Shown here piece by piece: positions 10,015-19,314 of a stretch of DNA of 64,000 nt. The stretch lies in assembly GCF_000469585.1 (NCBI RefSeq), contig NZ_AWNK01000001.1:310731-374730 (forward strand). The letters run 5' to 3'. Under the pieces are notes generated by a model that worked only from the letters and a program-made list of their open reading frames with translations, did not search any database and was not told the DNA's origin. Within the stretch, counting starts at the first letter, position 1; every line of letters begins with the position of its first letter. This DNA comes from Chrysiogenes arsenatis DSM 11915. GTDB lineage: Bacteria > Chrysiogenota > Chrysiogenetes > Chrysiogenales > Chrysiogenaceae. The position numbers were made by a program, and so were the translations under genes.

Positions 10015-10787
10015 TCAGCCACCTCTTTATCATTCCCCTGTTCGGGTGATAATTTTTTTTCCGCTTCGCCTTGTTTGCGAACCGCAACGCAACGCAAGTC
10101 GCGCACCTCTTTTTCCAATTCCATAATCCGATCAATCATACAATGAAAGGCATTGGCCACCGGATCAGGCATATCGCCATGCTCCAGATTGGCTCGTACT
10201 TGACGGGCAAACGACGACTCGTCGCCAAAAGGGAGGTTGACGGGAGCTTCCGATGGCACCGGCTTAGGAACCAACGTCACTACTTTCCCGGGAATCCCTA
10301 CCACCGTTGAATTGGGAGGAACTTCCTTTACCACAACACTATTCGATCCGACTTTTGCGCCATCACCAACCGTGAACGGGCCGAGAATTTTTGCACCAGA
10401 GCCAACCACGACGCCATTACCGAGCGTTGGGTGACGCTTGGTCTTTTCCCATGAAGTGCCACCAAGTGTCACCTGATGATACAGGGTCACATCATCGCCA
10501 ATTTCTGCCGTTTCACCAATCACCACACCCATACCGTGATCGATAAAAAAGCGGCGACCAATTTTTGCGCCAGGGTGAATTTCTATCCCCGTCAAAAAAC
10601 GACCAAAGTGCGATATAAGCCGCGCCAACAAGTACCAGTGATTTCGCCAAAGCCAGTGTGCCACTCGATGAATCCAAATCGCGTGCAGCCCGGGATAACA
10701 TAAAATAACTTCGAGCACATTTCGCGCCGCAGGATCGCGGCTGAAAACCGAATTGATATCTTCTTTCATCGCTTTAAGCAGTTTCAT
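10011..10787 (-). CDS. cysE: Serine O-acetyltransferase
   Basis: CysE makes O-acetylserine from serine and acetyl-CoA, the entry to cysteine synthesis. At 258 residues it has an N-terminal helical part with the conserved SRDPAARN and HRVAHWLW segments, then a left-handed β-helix of hexapeptide repeats. The active-site stretch [17 protein letters not shown] is near residue 90, followed by HQVTLGGT. A charged C-terminal tail of about 60 residues follows. A GGAG ribosome-binding site precedes the ATG. It lies 66 bases after the FNT gene, the widest gap inside the leftward string, so an extra promoter is possible there. Confidence 0.94.
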   Translation of the reverse strand: MKLLKAMKEDINSVFSRDPAARNVLEVILCYPGLHAIWIHRVAHWLWRNHWYLLARLISHFGRFLTGIEIHPGAKIGRRFFIDHGMGVVIGETAEIGDDVTLYHQVTLGGTSWEKTKRHPTLGNGVVVGSGAKILGPFTVGDGAKVGSNSVVVKEVPPNSTVVGIPGKVVTLVPKPVPSEAPVNLPFGDESSFARQVRANLEHGDMPDPVANAFHCMIDRIMELEKEVRDLRCVAVRKQGEAEKKLSPEQGNDKEVAE

Positions 10788-10853
10788 TCTGCACTCCAGA
10801 AAACAACGTCAAAACAGCAAACCATCCTAAGGGCGACAGCAAAAATGTCAAGC

Positions 10854-11636
10854 TTACTCTTTGCCGTACAGCCATCCATACAGCCCGCCGACGAATAATG
10901 CTCCACCCACCAAATTCCCTAGCGTCACTGGAACAAGATTTGTGATCCAAAAACCGCTCCATTCGAGTGGAGCACCTGCAAAAATTCCGGCGGGAATAAA
11001 AAACATATTGGCCACACAGTGTTCAAATCCTATCGCCACAAATGCCATTATCGGAAACCACACCGCTATCATCTTGCTCGTCACATCTTCGGCGGCAAGC
11101 GCCATCCAGACAGCAAGACACACAAGCCAGTTACAACCAACGCCTTTCCAAAACAACTCCCAGAAAGGGGCATTCCCTTTGGCAAGGGCAATAGCTTGAA
11201 TCGCGTCAGCCCATGGCGCAACGGTAATCAACCCAGTTTCAATCGCCAAAAACCACGCGACAAATATCGATCCAATCAGATTACCCACAAATACAATGCC
11301 CCAATTTCGTCCCAGACTCCACCATGATACCTTCTTGCGGAGCAACGGCGATATCCAGAGTGCCATATTGCCCGTTACGAGTTCAGCACCACACATTACC
11401 ACTGCCATGAGCCCGACAGGGAATACGGCACCAAACAGGAATTTTTGCAGTCCCGGTAACGTTTCCTGCCATCCTGGCAGACCGCCACCTACCATCAGTG
11501 CCAGCAAGCTGCCAAGGGCAATGTAGGCTCCCGCAAGGAAGCTTAATACAAGGAGGCGTGAGGTACTGAAAGAGGCGCGAGGTGGAATGGCGGCGTCGAG
11601 CGACAGGACAATCGCAGCAGGAGATTTGAAAGCCAT
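10854..11636 (-). CDS. Formate/nitrite transporter (FNT) family channel
   Basis: This 260-residue inner-membrane protein of the FocA/NirC family has six predicted helices. Family motifs are GAELVTGNM in the broken helix TM2 and GFEHCVANMFFIPAG in TM5, the latter carrying the pore histidine; SMTs of this family usually have Ser, not Cys, after that EH. The PVTLGNLVGGALFVGG segment closes the family pattern. FNT channels pass formate, nitrite, hydrosulfide or lactate; the substrate cannot be read from sequence. Placed directly before cysE and after the ABC-like pair, a sulfur-related substrate is an option, but this is speculation. The start has an AAGGAG box ten bases upstream. Confidence 0.88.
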   Translation of the reverse strand: MAFKSPAAIVLSLDAAIPPRASFSTSRLLVLSFLAGAYIALGSLLALMVGGGLPGWQETLPGLQKFLFGAVFPVGLMAVVMCGAELVTGNMALWISPLLRKKVSWWSLGRNWGIVFVGNLIGSIFVAWFLAIETGLITVAPWADAIQAIALAKGNAPFWELFWKGVGCNWLVCLAVWMALAAEDVTSKMIAVWFPIMAFVAIGFEHCVANMFFIPAGIFAGAPLEWSGFWITNLVPVTLGNLVGGALFVGGLYGWLYGKE

Positions 11637-11651
11637 AACGACGATACTCCT

Positions 11652-12660
11652 TTAGTTTTCCCGTTGTAGCATATGAATTTCACTATACGGCACATTCAAC
11701 ACACACTCTTTGTCGCGTGGCAATGGCCGATACAGGTACACGGTAAATTTTTCAAATTCACTTTGGAACGTCGTATAATAGCCGCTCCCACGGAAGGTAT
11801 TTTCCACGCAATGCACCAGAATGTTCAAACAGCCACGCTCACTGCGATCGCTTACCTGTACCGCTTCCGGTCGAAACATCAACATGCAGGGGGCATTTTC
11901 TCGTACAATGACCGACTCCGGCATACGGATCGGCATGCCGTAGTTACATTGAATATGGTTCTCCATGAGCCCAACTCCGCTGACAAAATTCACTTCGCCA
12001 ACAGCCGATGCGCCATGCACGGTTTCCGGTTCATAGTAGAGTTTTTCCGGTGTTCCTGTCTCCACGATATAGGCTTCACGCACGATCAAAATCTCATCAC
12101 TCAGCTCCAGTGCTGCCTGACGCGAACTGGTAAAGTGTAAAATGGTCGTCCCTAACGTTCCCAGCGATTGCTTGAGCACTTGCAGGCAATACAGTCCCTC
12201 TTCAAAACCAAGGCGATCGACGGGATCGTTCAAAATCAACACTTGCGGTTTGCGAGTTAACGCTCGTGCCATACTGACCCGTTGCTGCAATCCGGCATCA
12301 AGATCTTGGCATTTCCGATGCTGATACGCGCCTAAGCCCATAATGCTCATGGCCTCATTCAATAAGGTGCGATCCTCCGAGCGATAGACCATGACATTGT
12401 CGAGCACCGACTTTTCCATATCAAATGTGGGGTGCGACGTGATTGTTACTAGGCCACGACGTGACGGATGCAATTCGGTGACATCTTTCCCATCAACAAC
12501 TATTTTCCCCGCCAACGGCGTCAATCCCTGTCATCGCGCGATAGATTTCGTTGCGGCCAGAATCGCGATCCCCCAATAACGTGTAGAAATAACTTTTACG
12601 GAACGTATAATCGATCTGCTCTTTGGCTCCATCGACGACAAATTTTCGTAAGCGAATCAT
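11652..12660 (-). pseudogene. Degenerate ABC-type ATPase, frameshifted
   Basis: Frame one starts with ATG at 12660 and runs to a TGA at 12493–12495. The homologous product continues in another frame from about 12520 to 11652. Removing one base near 12515–12525 would join MTGI…PLAGKIVVDGK as in PotA/CysA-type ATPases. Every ATPase motif is altered: the Walker A position reads GDRDSGRNE instead of GxxGxGK(S/T), the signature reads LDAGLQQR, the Walker B region reads LILNDPVDRL, and the switch histidine is replaced in ILHFTSS. A TOBE-like C-terminal region follows (about the last 90 residues). The start is three bases after the permease stop. It is a broken gene, a sequencing error, or a non-hydrolysing relative. 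Confidence 0.7.
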
Positions 12661-12663
12661 GTA

Positions 12664-13767
12664 TTACACCCCCAACGGTGTTGATTTTGGAAAACACCAT
12701 GCGGCCACTGCGCAAAGGCAAATCGCCAGCAGCATACCACCCCACCAGCCAGTAAAGCTGAACGACACGGCACCAAACAATGCGGCCACGCCACCTGCGC
12801 GGTGCCACCGTTCCGTACAAAACGCACCTGCCAGTAGCGCAACGCAGAATGCTACGCTCAGCGAACGCCACACCAACGGTTCCAGTGTCGCCAAGGGATA
12901 ATAGAGGGAAAAGTCGCCCCAACCGGCCACCAAGGCACAGCAGACCGCCAGCGAACGTTGCCATACATTGATCCCGTCCATGACGAGTCCGAGCAGAAAC
13001 AGTACGATAATCCCAGCGCCGGTTGGCACGAATCCCCACCACCACTGCGGAGGAATCACGATTCCATCAGCAAATGCCAGCGGAGCCAGAAAAATAGTCA
13101 GGGTAGCCGCCGCTAAACCTCCAAGGAGCGCATGGCGCATCAACTGACTTTCAAAAGGATCACGCCGCCATATCCCTTGTGTGCGGTGCAATTGCCAAAG
13201 CGCGTATCCCAGCAAAAGGGCATACAACAGACGAACACCCAACGGCCACGGAGCGTCGTGCCAACGCCCTTCGGGGTACAACACAAATATCATCCCAAGC
13301 CCATACGCATGGGGAAGCACACGCAAGGCGTTGGGCAGAAAATGGAGCCGAAACTGCTGTTGCGGCGTGAATCCCAGCAGGTAGAGTTCTTGAATATACG
13401 CGGCTGGGGTCTTCCATGCGCGGAGCAGAAAGGCACTCTGCACCGCTAACGAAACAAGCCAGAGCGACACGGAATGACCCGGTTTTGCCAGAAAAAAATT
13501 GACAAGCACTACAAATGAAAGCACCACGGCCTGTCCACGTGTCAAACTTCGCGTCAGATAGGTGAACCCAAAGGCCAACGGCAATGTGGCAAGTGGAATC
13601 CACACCACTCGACTCCATCCAATCCCCCACCCCGCCAGGAGAAACTCAGCACCATGTTCGGCAAACAGTTTGACCGCAGGGATATAGACAACCAGCAGTG
13701 CCGCAAGAAACAACACAAGATTGCGCAGAAAAGGGAGCGTGCGGGAAAAGAGTTTTGTGCCAGCCAT
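12664..13767 (-). CDS. Polytopic membrane protein, probable ABC permease
   Basis: This is a 367-residue integral membrane protein with about ten hydrophobic helices. Around residues 122–148 it carries IQELYLLGFTPQQQFRLHFLP, which fits the EAA loop of binding-protein-dependent ABC permeases (acidic residue, then G, then a spaced LP) that contacts the ATPase. This and the ATPase-like gene three bases downstream suggest an ABC importer pair; no binding protein is adjacent. The rest of the sequence has no motif I recognise, so the family is tentative. AGGGAGGACGC gives a good ribosome-binding site, and the gene follows the carboxypeptidase by nine bases. Confidence 0.55.
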   Translation of the reverse strand: MAGTKLFSRTLPFLRNLVLFLAALLVVYIPAVKLFAEHGAEFLLAGWGIGWSRVVWIPLATLPLAFGFTYLTRSLTRGQAVVLSFVVLVNFFLAKPGHSVSLWLVSLAVQSAFLLRAWKTPAAYIQELYLLGFTPQQQFRLHFLPNALRVLPHAYGLGMIFVLYPEGRWHDAPWPLGVRLLYALLLGYALWQLHRTQGIWRRDPFESQLMRHALLGGLAAATLTIFLAPLAFADGIVIPPQWWWGFVPTGAGIIVLFLLGLVMDGINVWQRSLAVCCALVAGWGDFSLYYPLATLEPLVWRSLSVAFCVALLAGAFCTERWHRAGGVAALFGAVSFSFTGWWGGMLLAICLCAVAAWCFPKSTPLGV

Positions 13768-13776
13768 GCGTCCTCC

Positions 13777-14853
13777 CTAGCTTCGCGAATAGTGATCGAT
13801 CAGCTTACGCGCCGCGCGGTCGCGCGTATTGCGATCCGTAGCGTTGAGAATCACGGTAATCAAACGACGACCATTTTTATGCGACGTCGCAACCAAACAC
13901 CATCCGGCGCGATTGGTGAACCCTGTTTTCAGTCCGTCAATATAATCAACCCGTACCAGTGGGCGATTGCGATTGACCATCATAAATTCATCCCCCGTAG
14001 GACGGATATAATAATCAAGCTGCGTATTGGCCACGCCGACCATTTCGCCGTGCTCTACTAATATCTTGTACGCCATTTGGGCAACTTCGTAAGCCGTAGA
14101 GATATTATCGCGATTTCCATCTGGCAAGCCCGTTACGTTATATAAACGGGTTTTTTCCAGCCCAAGCGAGTGTGCTTTATTATTCAAGAGCGACAACGCA
14201 CGGCGAATATCGCCACTGCCAATATGCTCGCCAAGTTGGTGTGCTGCGTCATTCGCCGAATGAATCAACGCCCCTTTAATCAAATCACTAATCATGACGG
14301 GGTCATTTTCACGGAGATACATTTTTGACCCTCCGGTCAACGATGCACGCCGAGAGGTTGTCACCACCGTATCCATGCGGAAACTGCCACGCTTCATCTG
14401 ATCATACACTTCATCCATCAGAAACGCCTTGGTAATAGAGGCAATTGGCAATTCCTGACGATGATTTTTGGCATACAAGATAGTCCGGCTATCAGCATCG
14501 ACAACGATAGCAGCGCGAATATGCCGTTCTTCCGCGTAGGTGATAGGGACAGACTTGGCGGTGAATGGAGGTATCCGGCGCATACTCGGAGCTAACGCAC
14601 GGGGAGTTGGCAATATCTGACTTTTAGGCGGTTCATCAAGTACCGCAACGGGAGGTGGAGGAGACGGCGCTACGAGCAAAGGCGGTATGACGGCCTGTTC
14701 TGGCTTACGCTCAGGTATCGCCAATGCAAGCGATGAGCTTTGCCGCAAAATGCGGATATCTTCGTGAGGTATAGTCAGCGCTCCATAGAGCAGATAGGAG
14801 ACATAAAACAAGGGAAAAAGCAGAAATACCAACTTCAGATACAGCTTTCCCAT
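13777..14853 (-). CDS. D-alanyl-D-alanine carboxypeptidase (PBP5 type)
   Basis: This penicillin-binding, low-molecular-mass D,D-carboxypeptidase (S11 family) trims the terminal D-Ala of peptidoglycan stem peptides in the periplasm. A membrane anchor spans residues 5–25, followed by a Pro-rich linker (about 47–95). The active-site triad is complete: SITK at 139–142, SAN at 199–201 and KTG at 309–311. It lacks the usual long C-terminal amphipathic anchor domain and is instead held by the N-terminal helix. The ATG at 14853 shares one base with the upstream stop (TGATG). Neighbours are all envelope genes. Confidence 0.93.
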   Translation of the reverse strand: MGKLYLKLVFLLFPLFYVSYLLYGALTIPHEDIRILRQSSSLALAIPERKPEQAVIPPLLVAPSPPPPVAVLDEPPKSQILPTPRALAPSMRRIPPFTAKSVPITYAEERHIRAAIVVDADSRTILYAKNHRQELPIASITKAFLMDEVYDQMKRGSFRMDTVVTTSRRASLTGGSKMYLRENDPVMISDLIKGALIHSANDAAHQLGEHIGSGDIRRALSLLNNKAHSLGLEKTRLYNVTGLPDGNRDNISTAYEVAQMAYKILVEHGEMVGVANTQLDYYIRPTGDEFMMVNRNRPLVRVDYIDGLKTGFTNRAGWCLVATSHKNGRRLITVILNATDRNTRDRAARKLIDHYSRS

Positions 14854-16106
14854 CACTCACCCGCGCTAGATGTATGCGTTTTTTCAGGCAACAGCGTTCC
14901 CGGAAAACGGGTAATCAACTCACGTGGAGTGATCAACTCAACTTGCTGCCCCCGCGGTGAAGCGAAAAAGAGTTTTATGGCGGTCAAGGTATTGCTACGC
15001 ACATGGCCGATACCAATACCGGAACCTTTCTGGTGCGCTCGATCCACCAGCCGTTCAAGCTGCGTGACAATGGCAGCAACATCATCTTCGTTATCCAGAA
15101 AAATATCGCGGACGCCAAACAGGATCGGAACCGCCTGTGTGGCCGCTGCGACTTGCGAACGGTTCGAGGTATAGCTATCCAGAAAAAACTGGTTATTGTC
15201 TGCCATAACCTGCAATACAACTTCCATGAGTTCCTTTTCTTGCGTAAAGCGCGATCCCATATGGTTATTCACCCCTACCGATCCCGGTAGCGCCAGTAAC
15301 GACGCCTGCGCCGTTTTCCGCACCTCTTCGGGGGTCATCGAAACACGTAAATTCCCCCAACCCGGCTCATGTTCGGGATCAAGGGGCTCCATCGGCAGAT
15401 GCAGCAGGTATTCGCCACCCCTACGGTTCACATAACGCGCAATTTCGCGAGAGTATGGACGTTTCGGGAGAATAGAAAGCGCTAGCCGTACATCGTAGTC
15501 GACAAAAGCGCGCGCTAACGAGAAGTTGTACCCCGCATCGTCGAGCACAATCGTGATTGGTGGACGCCCGTCCGCGCTCTGCACTTGATCGTGCAGTATG
15601 GGAACTTCGGGTAATTTAGCCGCCGCGACCCCTTCGGGGAAGGATGGTGGTGGCGTACTGGCGGTATAGTAAAACAACAGGCTATGACTGATAATATCGC
15701 TCGGGAATGCCAAGCGAACTTTATAGTAAAATTCGTCGCCTTTTTTACCTGACTCACGCGAGTGCGGGGTAATCTTCCACGGGGCGAGTTGCTGCAAGAG
15801 TTCCCGTTCAAAATGGAGGAAATCTATCGTCCCTGATAAGGTAATTTCCTTGTAATAATAGTTCCACTGTACACCATCGCGGAAGGCGAGTTGCAGTTCA
15901 TCTACCAAAACCGCATCGGCTGTAATGTCAAAATCAAGCAAGACACGGCGCAATTCATTTTCCACCGCGATACTGGCCAACGTCAGGTTGCGCACATCGC
16001 GACCTGACGCATACGCGTGGATGTTCATCATCCAACCAACAAGGGCAATCAGTAACAGGAAACTTATTGCCCAGCGGCCAGAGTACGAGGTGATCAGATA
16101 ACGCAT
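14853..16106 (-). CDS. Divergent polysaccharide deacetylase family protein
   Basis: This is a 417-residue protein of the YibQ/divergent polysaccharide deacetylase family (COG2861). An N-terminal membrane segment (residues 12–32) is followed by a variable region of about 150 residues and then the deacetylase-like fold: IVLDDAGYN, ALSILPKRPYS, HLPMEPLDP, GVNNHMGSRFT and GIGIGHVR. These carry the usual Asp and His metal ligands. The substrate is unknown; co-occurrence with envC and ctpA is common and suggests a role in peptidoglycan remodelling at division. The ribosome-binding site is weak. Confidence 0.88.
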   Translation of the reverse strand: MRYLITSYSGRWAISFLLLIALVGWMMNIHAYASGRDVRNLTLASIAVENELRRVLLDFDITADAVLVDELQLAFRDGVQWNYYYKEITLSGTIDFLHFERELLQQLAPWKITPHSRESGKKGDEFYYKVRLAFPSDIISHSLLFYYTASTPPPSFPEGVAAAKLPEVPILHDQVQSADGRPPITIVLDDAGYNFSLARAFVDYDVRLALSILPKRPYSREIARYVNRRGGEYLLHLPMEPLDPEHEPGWGNLRVSMTPEEVRKTAQASLLALPGSVGVNNHMGSRFTQEKELMEVVLQVMADNNQFFLDSYTSNRSQVAAATQAVPILFGVRDIFLDNEDDVAAIVTQLERLVDRAHQKGSGIGIGHVRSNTLTAIKLFFASPRGQQVELITPRELITRFPGTLLPEKTHTSSAGE

Positions 16107-16121
16107 ACGGTGCAGGGTGCC

Positions 16122-17393
16122 TTAGCGCACGACTGCGGAAAGAGCCTGATTCCCTTTAAGCAACTGTATCGCTTTCAGAATATCGAAAGCCCGTTGCAGT
16201 TGCAGGTCGTTAGAGTACGCTTCGCCAGTATCAGAACCTTCTATGCCTTGTCCGTTTTCGGCTTCGCCAATTAGATGGCCGGGCAAATCAGCTTCCTTCA
16301 CCGAATCCATCGCTTCGTCACTACTGACAATTTTTCCCTGCTTGACAATAATGTCGGGTGTAATGCCAACCCCCTGAATACTCCGCCCGAATGGGGTGTA
16401 GTAGCGCGCCGTCGTTAAGCGGATTCCGCTTCCGTCTGAAAGGGGGATAACGGTTTGCACGGAGGCTTTCCCGAATGTCTGGGTGCCGAGTACGAGCGAG
16501 CGTTTATGGTCCTGAAATGCTCCGGCTACGATTTCGGATGCCGATGCGCTCCCACCGTTGACCAACACTACCATCGGATAGCTGCGAGGCTTATCGATAA
16601 TTTTGCGTGAATACAAGTCGGAACGGGCAGCAGTACGCCCTTCGGTGTACACTACCAGTTTATTTTCCGGTAAAAAGATACTTGCCAAATCACTCGCCTG
16701 ATTTAAAAGGCCACCAGGATTATTGCGCAGGTCAAGGACGATACCGTCGAGTTTCTGGTCGTCAATCTGGCCAAGGGCATCAAGTAATTCCTGCGTCGTA
16801 TTTTCTTTAAAATTCGTCACTTTGACATGCCCAAGATTCCCATGGCGGGTCGCTTTGACACTTTTAACACGGATGATATCGCGGATAATCTCAAAATCGC
16901 GTACTTTGGAGAACCCTTCGCGCCACACCGTAATGGTCACTTTTGAACCCGGGGCGCCACGGAGAATTTTCACTGCATCCATGACACTCATCCCCTCGGT
17001 GGTAGCGCCATCAATGCGGACTATTTTATCACCAGCCAGAATACCCACGCGATCAGCTGGAGTATCTTCGATCGGAGCTATAACGGTTAACACCTTATCT
17101 TTAATGGCGATTTGTATACCCAGCCCGCCAAATTCACCTTTCGTTTCGGTGCGGAATTCCTTGTACGTTTCGGGCTTCATAAACGAAGAGTGGGGATCCA
17201 GTTCCGAAAGCATCCCTTTAATGGCACCATGCATAAGTTCCTGTGCTTCGGGAGCTTCAACATAATTGACATTGACATACGAGAGCACTTCCGTAAAGAG
17301 CTTCAACTGCTTGCGCAGCTCGTCGTTGCTCATTGACCAAACGCTCGTGACAAACACACTCATACTGAGTACAGCAATACATACTTTTTTCAC
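16122..17393 (-). CDS. ctpA: C-terminal processing peptidase (S41)
   Basis: This is a periplasmic tail-specific serine protease of the CtpA/Prc group, 423 residues. A signal sequence is followed by a helical N-terminal region, a PDZ domain (about 85–165, GLGIQIAIKD…GDKIVRIDG) and the S41 catalytic core. The nucleophile serine is in GGSASASEIVAGA, and the general-base lysine in GTQTFGKASVQ. I choose GTG at 17393, which overlaps the envC stop (GTGA) and follows a GGAGG box; the ATG at 17414 lacks one. Proteases of this type regulate murein hydrolases, which fits the adjacent envC. Confidence 0.93.
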   Translation of the reverse strand: MKKVCIAVLSMSVFVTSVWSMSNDELRKQLKLFTEVLSYVNVNYVEAPEAQELMHGAIKGMLSELDPHSSFMKPETYKEFRTETKGEFGGLGIQIAIKDKVLTVIAPIEDTPADRVGILAGDKIVRIDGATTEGMSVMDAVKILRGAPGSKVTITVWREGFSKVRDFEIIRDIIRVKSVKATRHGNLGHVKVTNFKENTTQELLDALGQIDDQKLDGIVLDLRNNPGGLLNQASDLASIFLPENKLVVYTEGRTAARSDLYSRKIIDKPRSYPMVVLVNGGSASASEIVAGAFQDHKRSLVLGTQTFGKASVQTVIPLSDGSGIRLTTARYYTPFGRSIQGVGITPDIIVKQGKIVSSDEAMDSVKEADLPGHLIGEAENGQGIEGSDTGEAYSNDLQLQRAFDILKAIQLLKGNQALSAVVR

Positions 17394-18469
17394 AGTTCCT
17401 CCAATTTCATCCATTTGCGGGGGTCAAGTGTCTCTTTGCGGTGGCGTATTTCAAAATAAAGCCGCAATGATGAACCCAATAGTTCGTTGGCATACACCTT
17501 ATCGCCCTCTTGGACGAGAATATCGACAAGGCCGCCGTACACGCTGAAATAACTTCCTCCATGATCGACAATCAAGACACTGCCGTATTTCGGAATAGCT
17601 CCTCTATATACAACTTCTCCATCGAAGATACAATAGACACGACCGTCATTTCTCGGGCTGAAATAGACCCCTTTTCCATCGGCAGCCATCTGCACTTTTC
17701 CTGTAGCAGGGGGTTCAAGCACCCCTTTAAAGCCGGAAAAGTCACGCACATCCTGATAAAGGCGCTTCTTTGTTTCGAATAAAACCGCGATATCTTCTTC
17801 TAAACTCTGCTTTTCTCCATATAGGGCTTTGAGTTGGGTTTCGCTGGCACGGAGCGTCCGCTGATACTGCTGCAGTTTCCCTTCAATCTCCTTGAGCTTC
17901 AGCGCAATTTCTTCCGCGATGTGCAATGATTCATCTAATGAACCGTGATAGTCAGACAATCGCTCACGGTACTCTTTTTCGAATTGCTCTAATTGGCGGA
18001 GATTTTCACGGTTTTCGCTCAGATAGAGCGAGAACGAACCAAGAGCATCGCGCAGGTAGCGTGTTTGTTCGGCAGGAAGGAGTATTTCACGGTAGAGACG
18101 ATCAGCAACCGTGGCAATGCGACGTTCTTGCTGTGCCAACACGACACGACGCGCCATTATTTCACCCTCAATTTCGGCTAAACGCGCTTGAATAGCCTCG
18201 GTACGATTGGACGTATTGCGAAGTTGCGTTTGCTGTTGCTTCAACTCCTCAAGGAGCACTTCGCGCTGTGTTTGCTGCGCTTGCGTGGTTTTTTCCAGCC
18301 GTGCCATTGTTGCAACAATGCGACCAATATCCGCCGAAATGGAGTGCAATCGCCCCGACACCGATTCAAGTCGGTCATCAACGGCGGCGAGTGTCTGTGC
18401 TTGAGAAGGGAGCAACGCGAAACTGCACCACAGTATGAGCGCAACAAAAAACCAGAGATTTCGCCTCAA
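17390..18469 (-). CDS. envC: EnvC-type murein hydrolase activator
   Basis: This is a 359-residue periplasmic protein with a signal peptide ending near SQAQT, two long coiled-coil stretches (about 30–110 and 150–245) and a C-terminal LytM/M23-like domain (about 265–355). The LytM zinc residues are missing: the usual HG…HLSK-type histidines are replaced, as in HGGSYFSVYGGL. It is therefore probably non-catalytic, like E. coli EnvC, which activates amidases when FtsEX hydrolyses ATP. It directly follows ftsX with an ATGA overlap, the expected functional partner. Confidence 0.9.
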   Translation of the reverse strand: MRRNLWFFVALILWCSFALLPSQAQTLAAVDDRLESVSGRLHSISADIGRIVATMARLEKTTQAQQTQREVLLEELKQQQTQLRNTSNRTEAIQARLAEIEGEIMARRVVLAQQERRIATVADRLYREILLPAEQTRYLRDALGSFSLYLSENRENLRQLEQFEKEYRERLSDYHGSLDESLHIAEEIALKLKEIEGKLQQYQRTLRASETQLKALYGEKQSLEEDIAVLFETKKRLYQDVRDFSGFKGVLEPPATGKVQMAADGKGVYFSPRNDGRVYCIFDGEVVYRGAIPKYGSVLIVDHGGSYFSVYGGLVDILVQEGDKVYANELLGSSLRLYFEIRHRKETLDPRKWMKLEEL

Positions 18470-19314
18470 TGCCGACTCCTGAGCGTCCCCATGCTCGAAA
18501 GAATAGAGAGGATTGCCACCAGCGATGTGATAAAAAAGACATGCGTCAACCCAGGGAATATCACTTCGTATCCATCAAGGAGCGCATGCAGTGCTGGTCG
18601 ACTTACGAGCACGTCCAGCAACACCCACGCTAAGGCAACACCGCCCAACACGCTAATAACACCAATAATAAAGGCTTCAATGAAAAAAGGGGCCTTCAGA
18701 AAGAGCGAACTTGCTCCAAGTAAGCGGAGAATTTCTACTTCGTGATGGTACTTGTACCACGCAATACGGATGGCATTCGAAACCATGACGGCCGAAAGAA
18801 AGACAACAAAAATTCCCAGACCATAGCGAACGTGACTGGCCCAGCCCAATGCTTCTTGCAGGCCGGCCACTTCTTGCAATCGGAATTCAATCGACAGTAC
18901 GCCCGGCAACGCACGCAATGCTTCCAGATGCGCTTCATAACGTAACAACGAATGCTCGTTCAAGTGAAGCAGATAGGTTGCGGGTAACGGATTGTTTTCC
19001 ATATCACGCAGGAGTTGCGCCTCGTCGGGATAACGCTCCGCAAAAATATCGAGCGCATCAGCCCGAGTAAACTCGGCAATGCGCAATCCGGCTTTCATAG
19101 CATACTCACGCACCCCACGATTTTCATCGCCACTCACATACACCGCAATCGCGCTGCGAGAAATCCGATAGTCGATATAGCCAGCAAGGTTATCGTTTAC
19201 CGCTTGGTACATCACCAACGACGCAATCGCACTGCTGAGGGTAAAAATCGTCACAAGTGTCACGATCGGCGTGGCAAAGATATTGCTGATAGCGCGTTTA
19301 AGGTGAAACCACAT
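18466..19314 (-). CDS. ftsX: Cell division protein FtsX
   Basis: This is the four-helix membrane subunit of the FtsEX complex, 282 residues. The first helix is near residues 20–40, a periplasmic domain of about 130 residues follows, and three C-terminal helices carry the FtsX/MacB-like signature EILRLLGASSLFLKAPFFIEA. It transmits ATP hydrolysis by FtsE across the membrane to EnvC. It overlaps ftsE by 17 bases and envC by 4. Confidence 0.95.
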   Translation of the reverse strand: MWFHLKRAISNIFATPIVTLVTIFTLSSAIASLVMYQAVNDNLAGYIDYRISRSAIAVYVSGDENRGVREYAMKAGLRIAEFTRADALDIFAERYPDEAQLLRDMENNPLPATYLLHLNEHSLLRYEAHLEALRALPGVLSIEFRLQEVAGLQEALGWASHVRYGLGIFVVFLSAVMVSNAIRIAWYKYHHEVEILRLLGASSLFLKAPFFIEAFIIGVISVLGGVALAWVLLDVLVSRPALHALLDGYEVIFPGLTHVFFITSLVAILSILSSMGTLRSRH

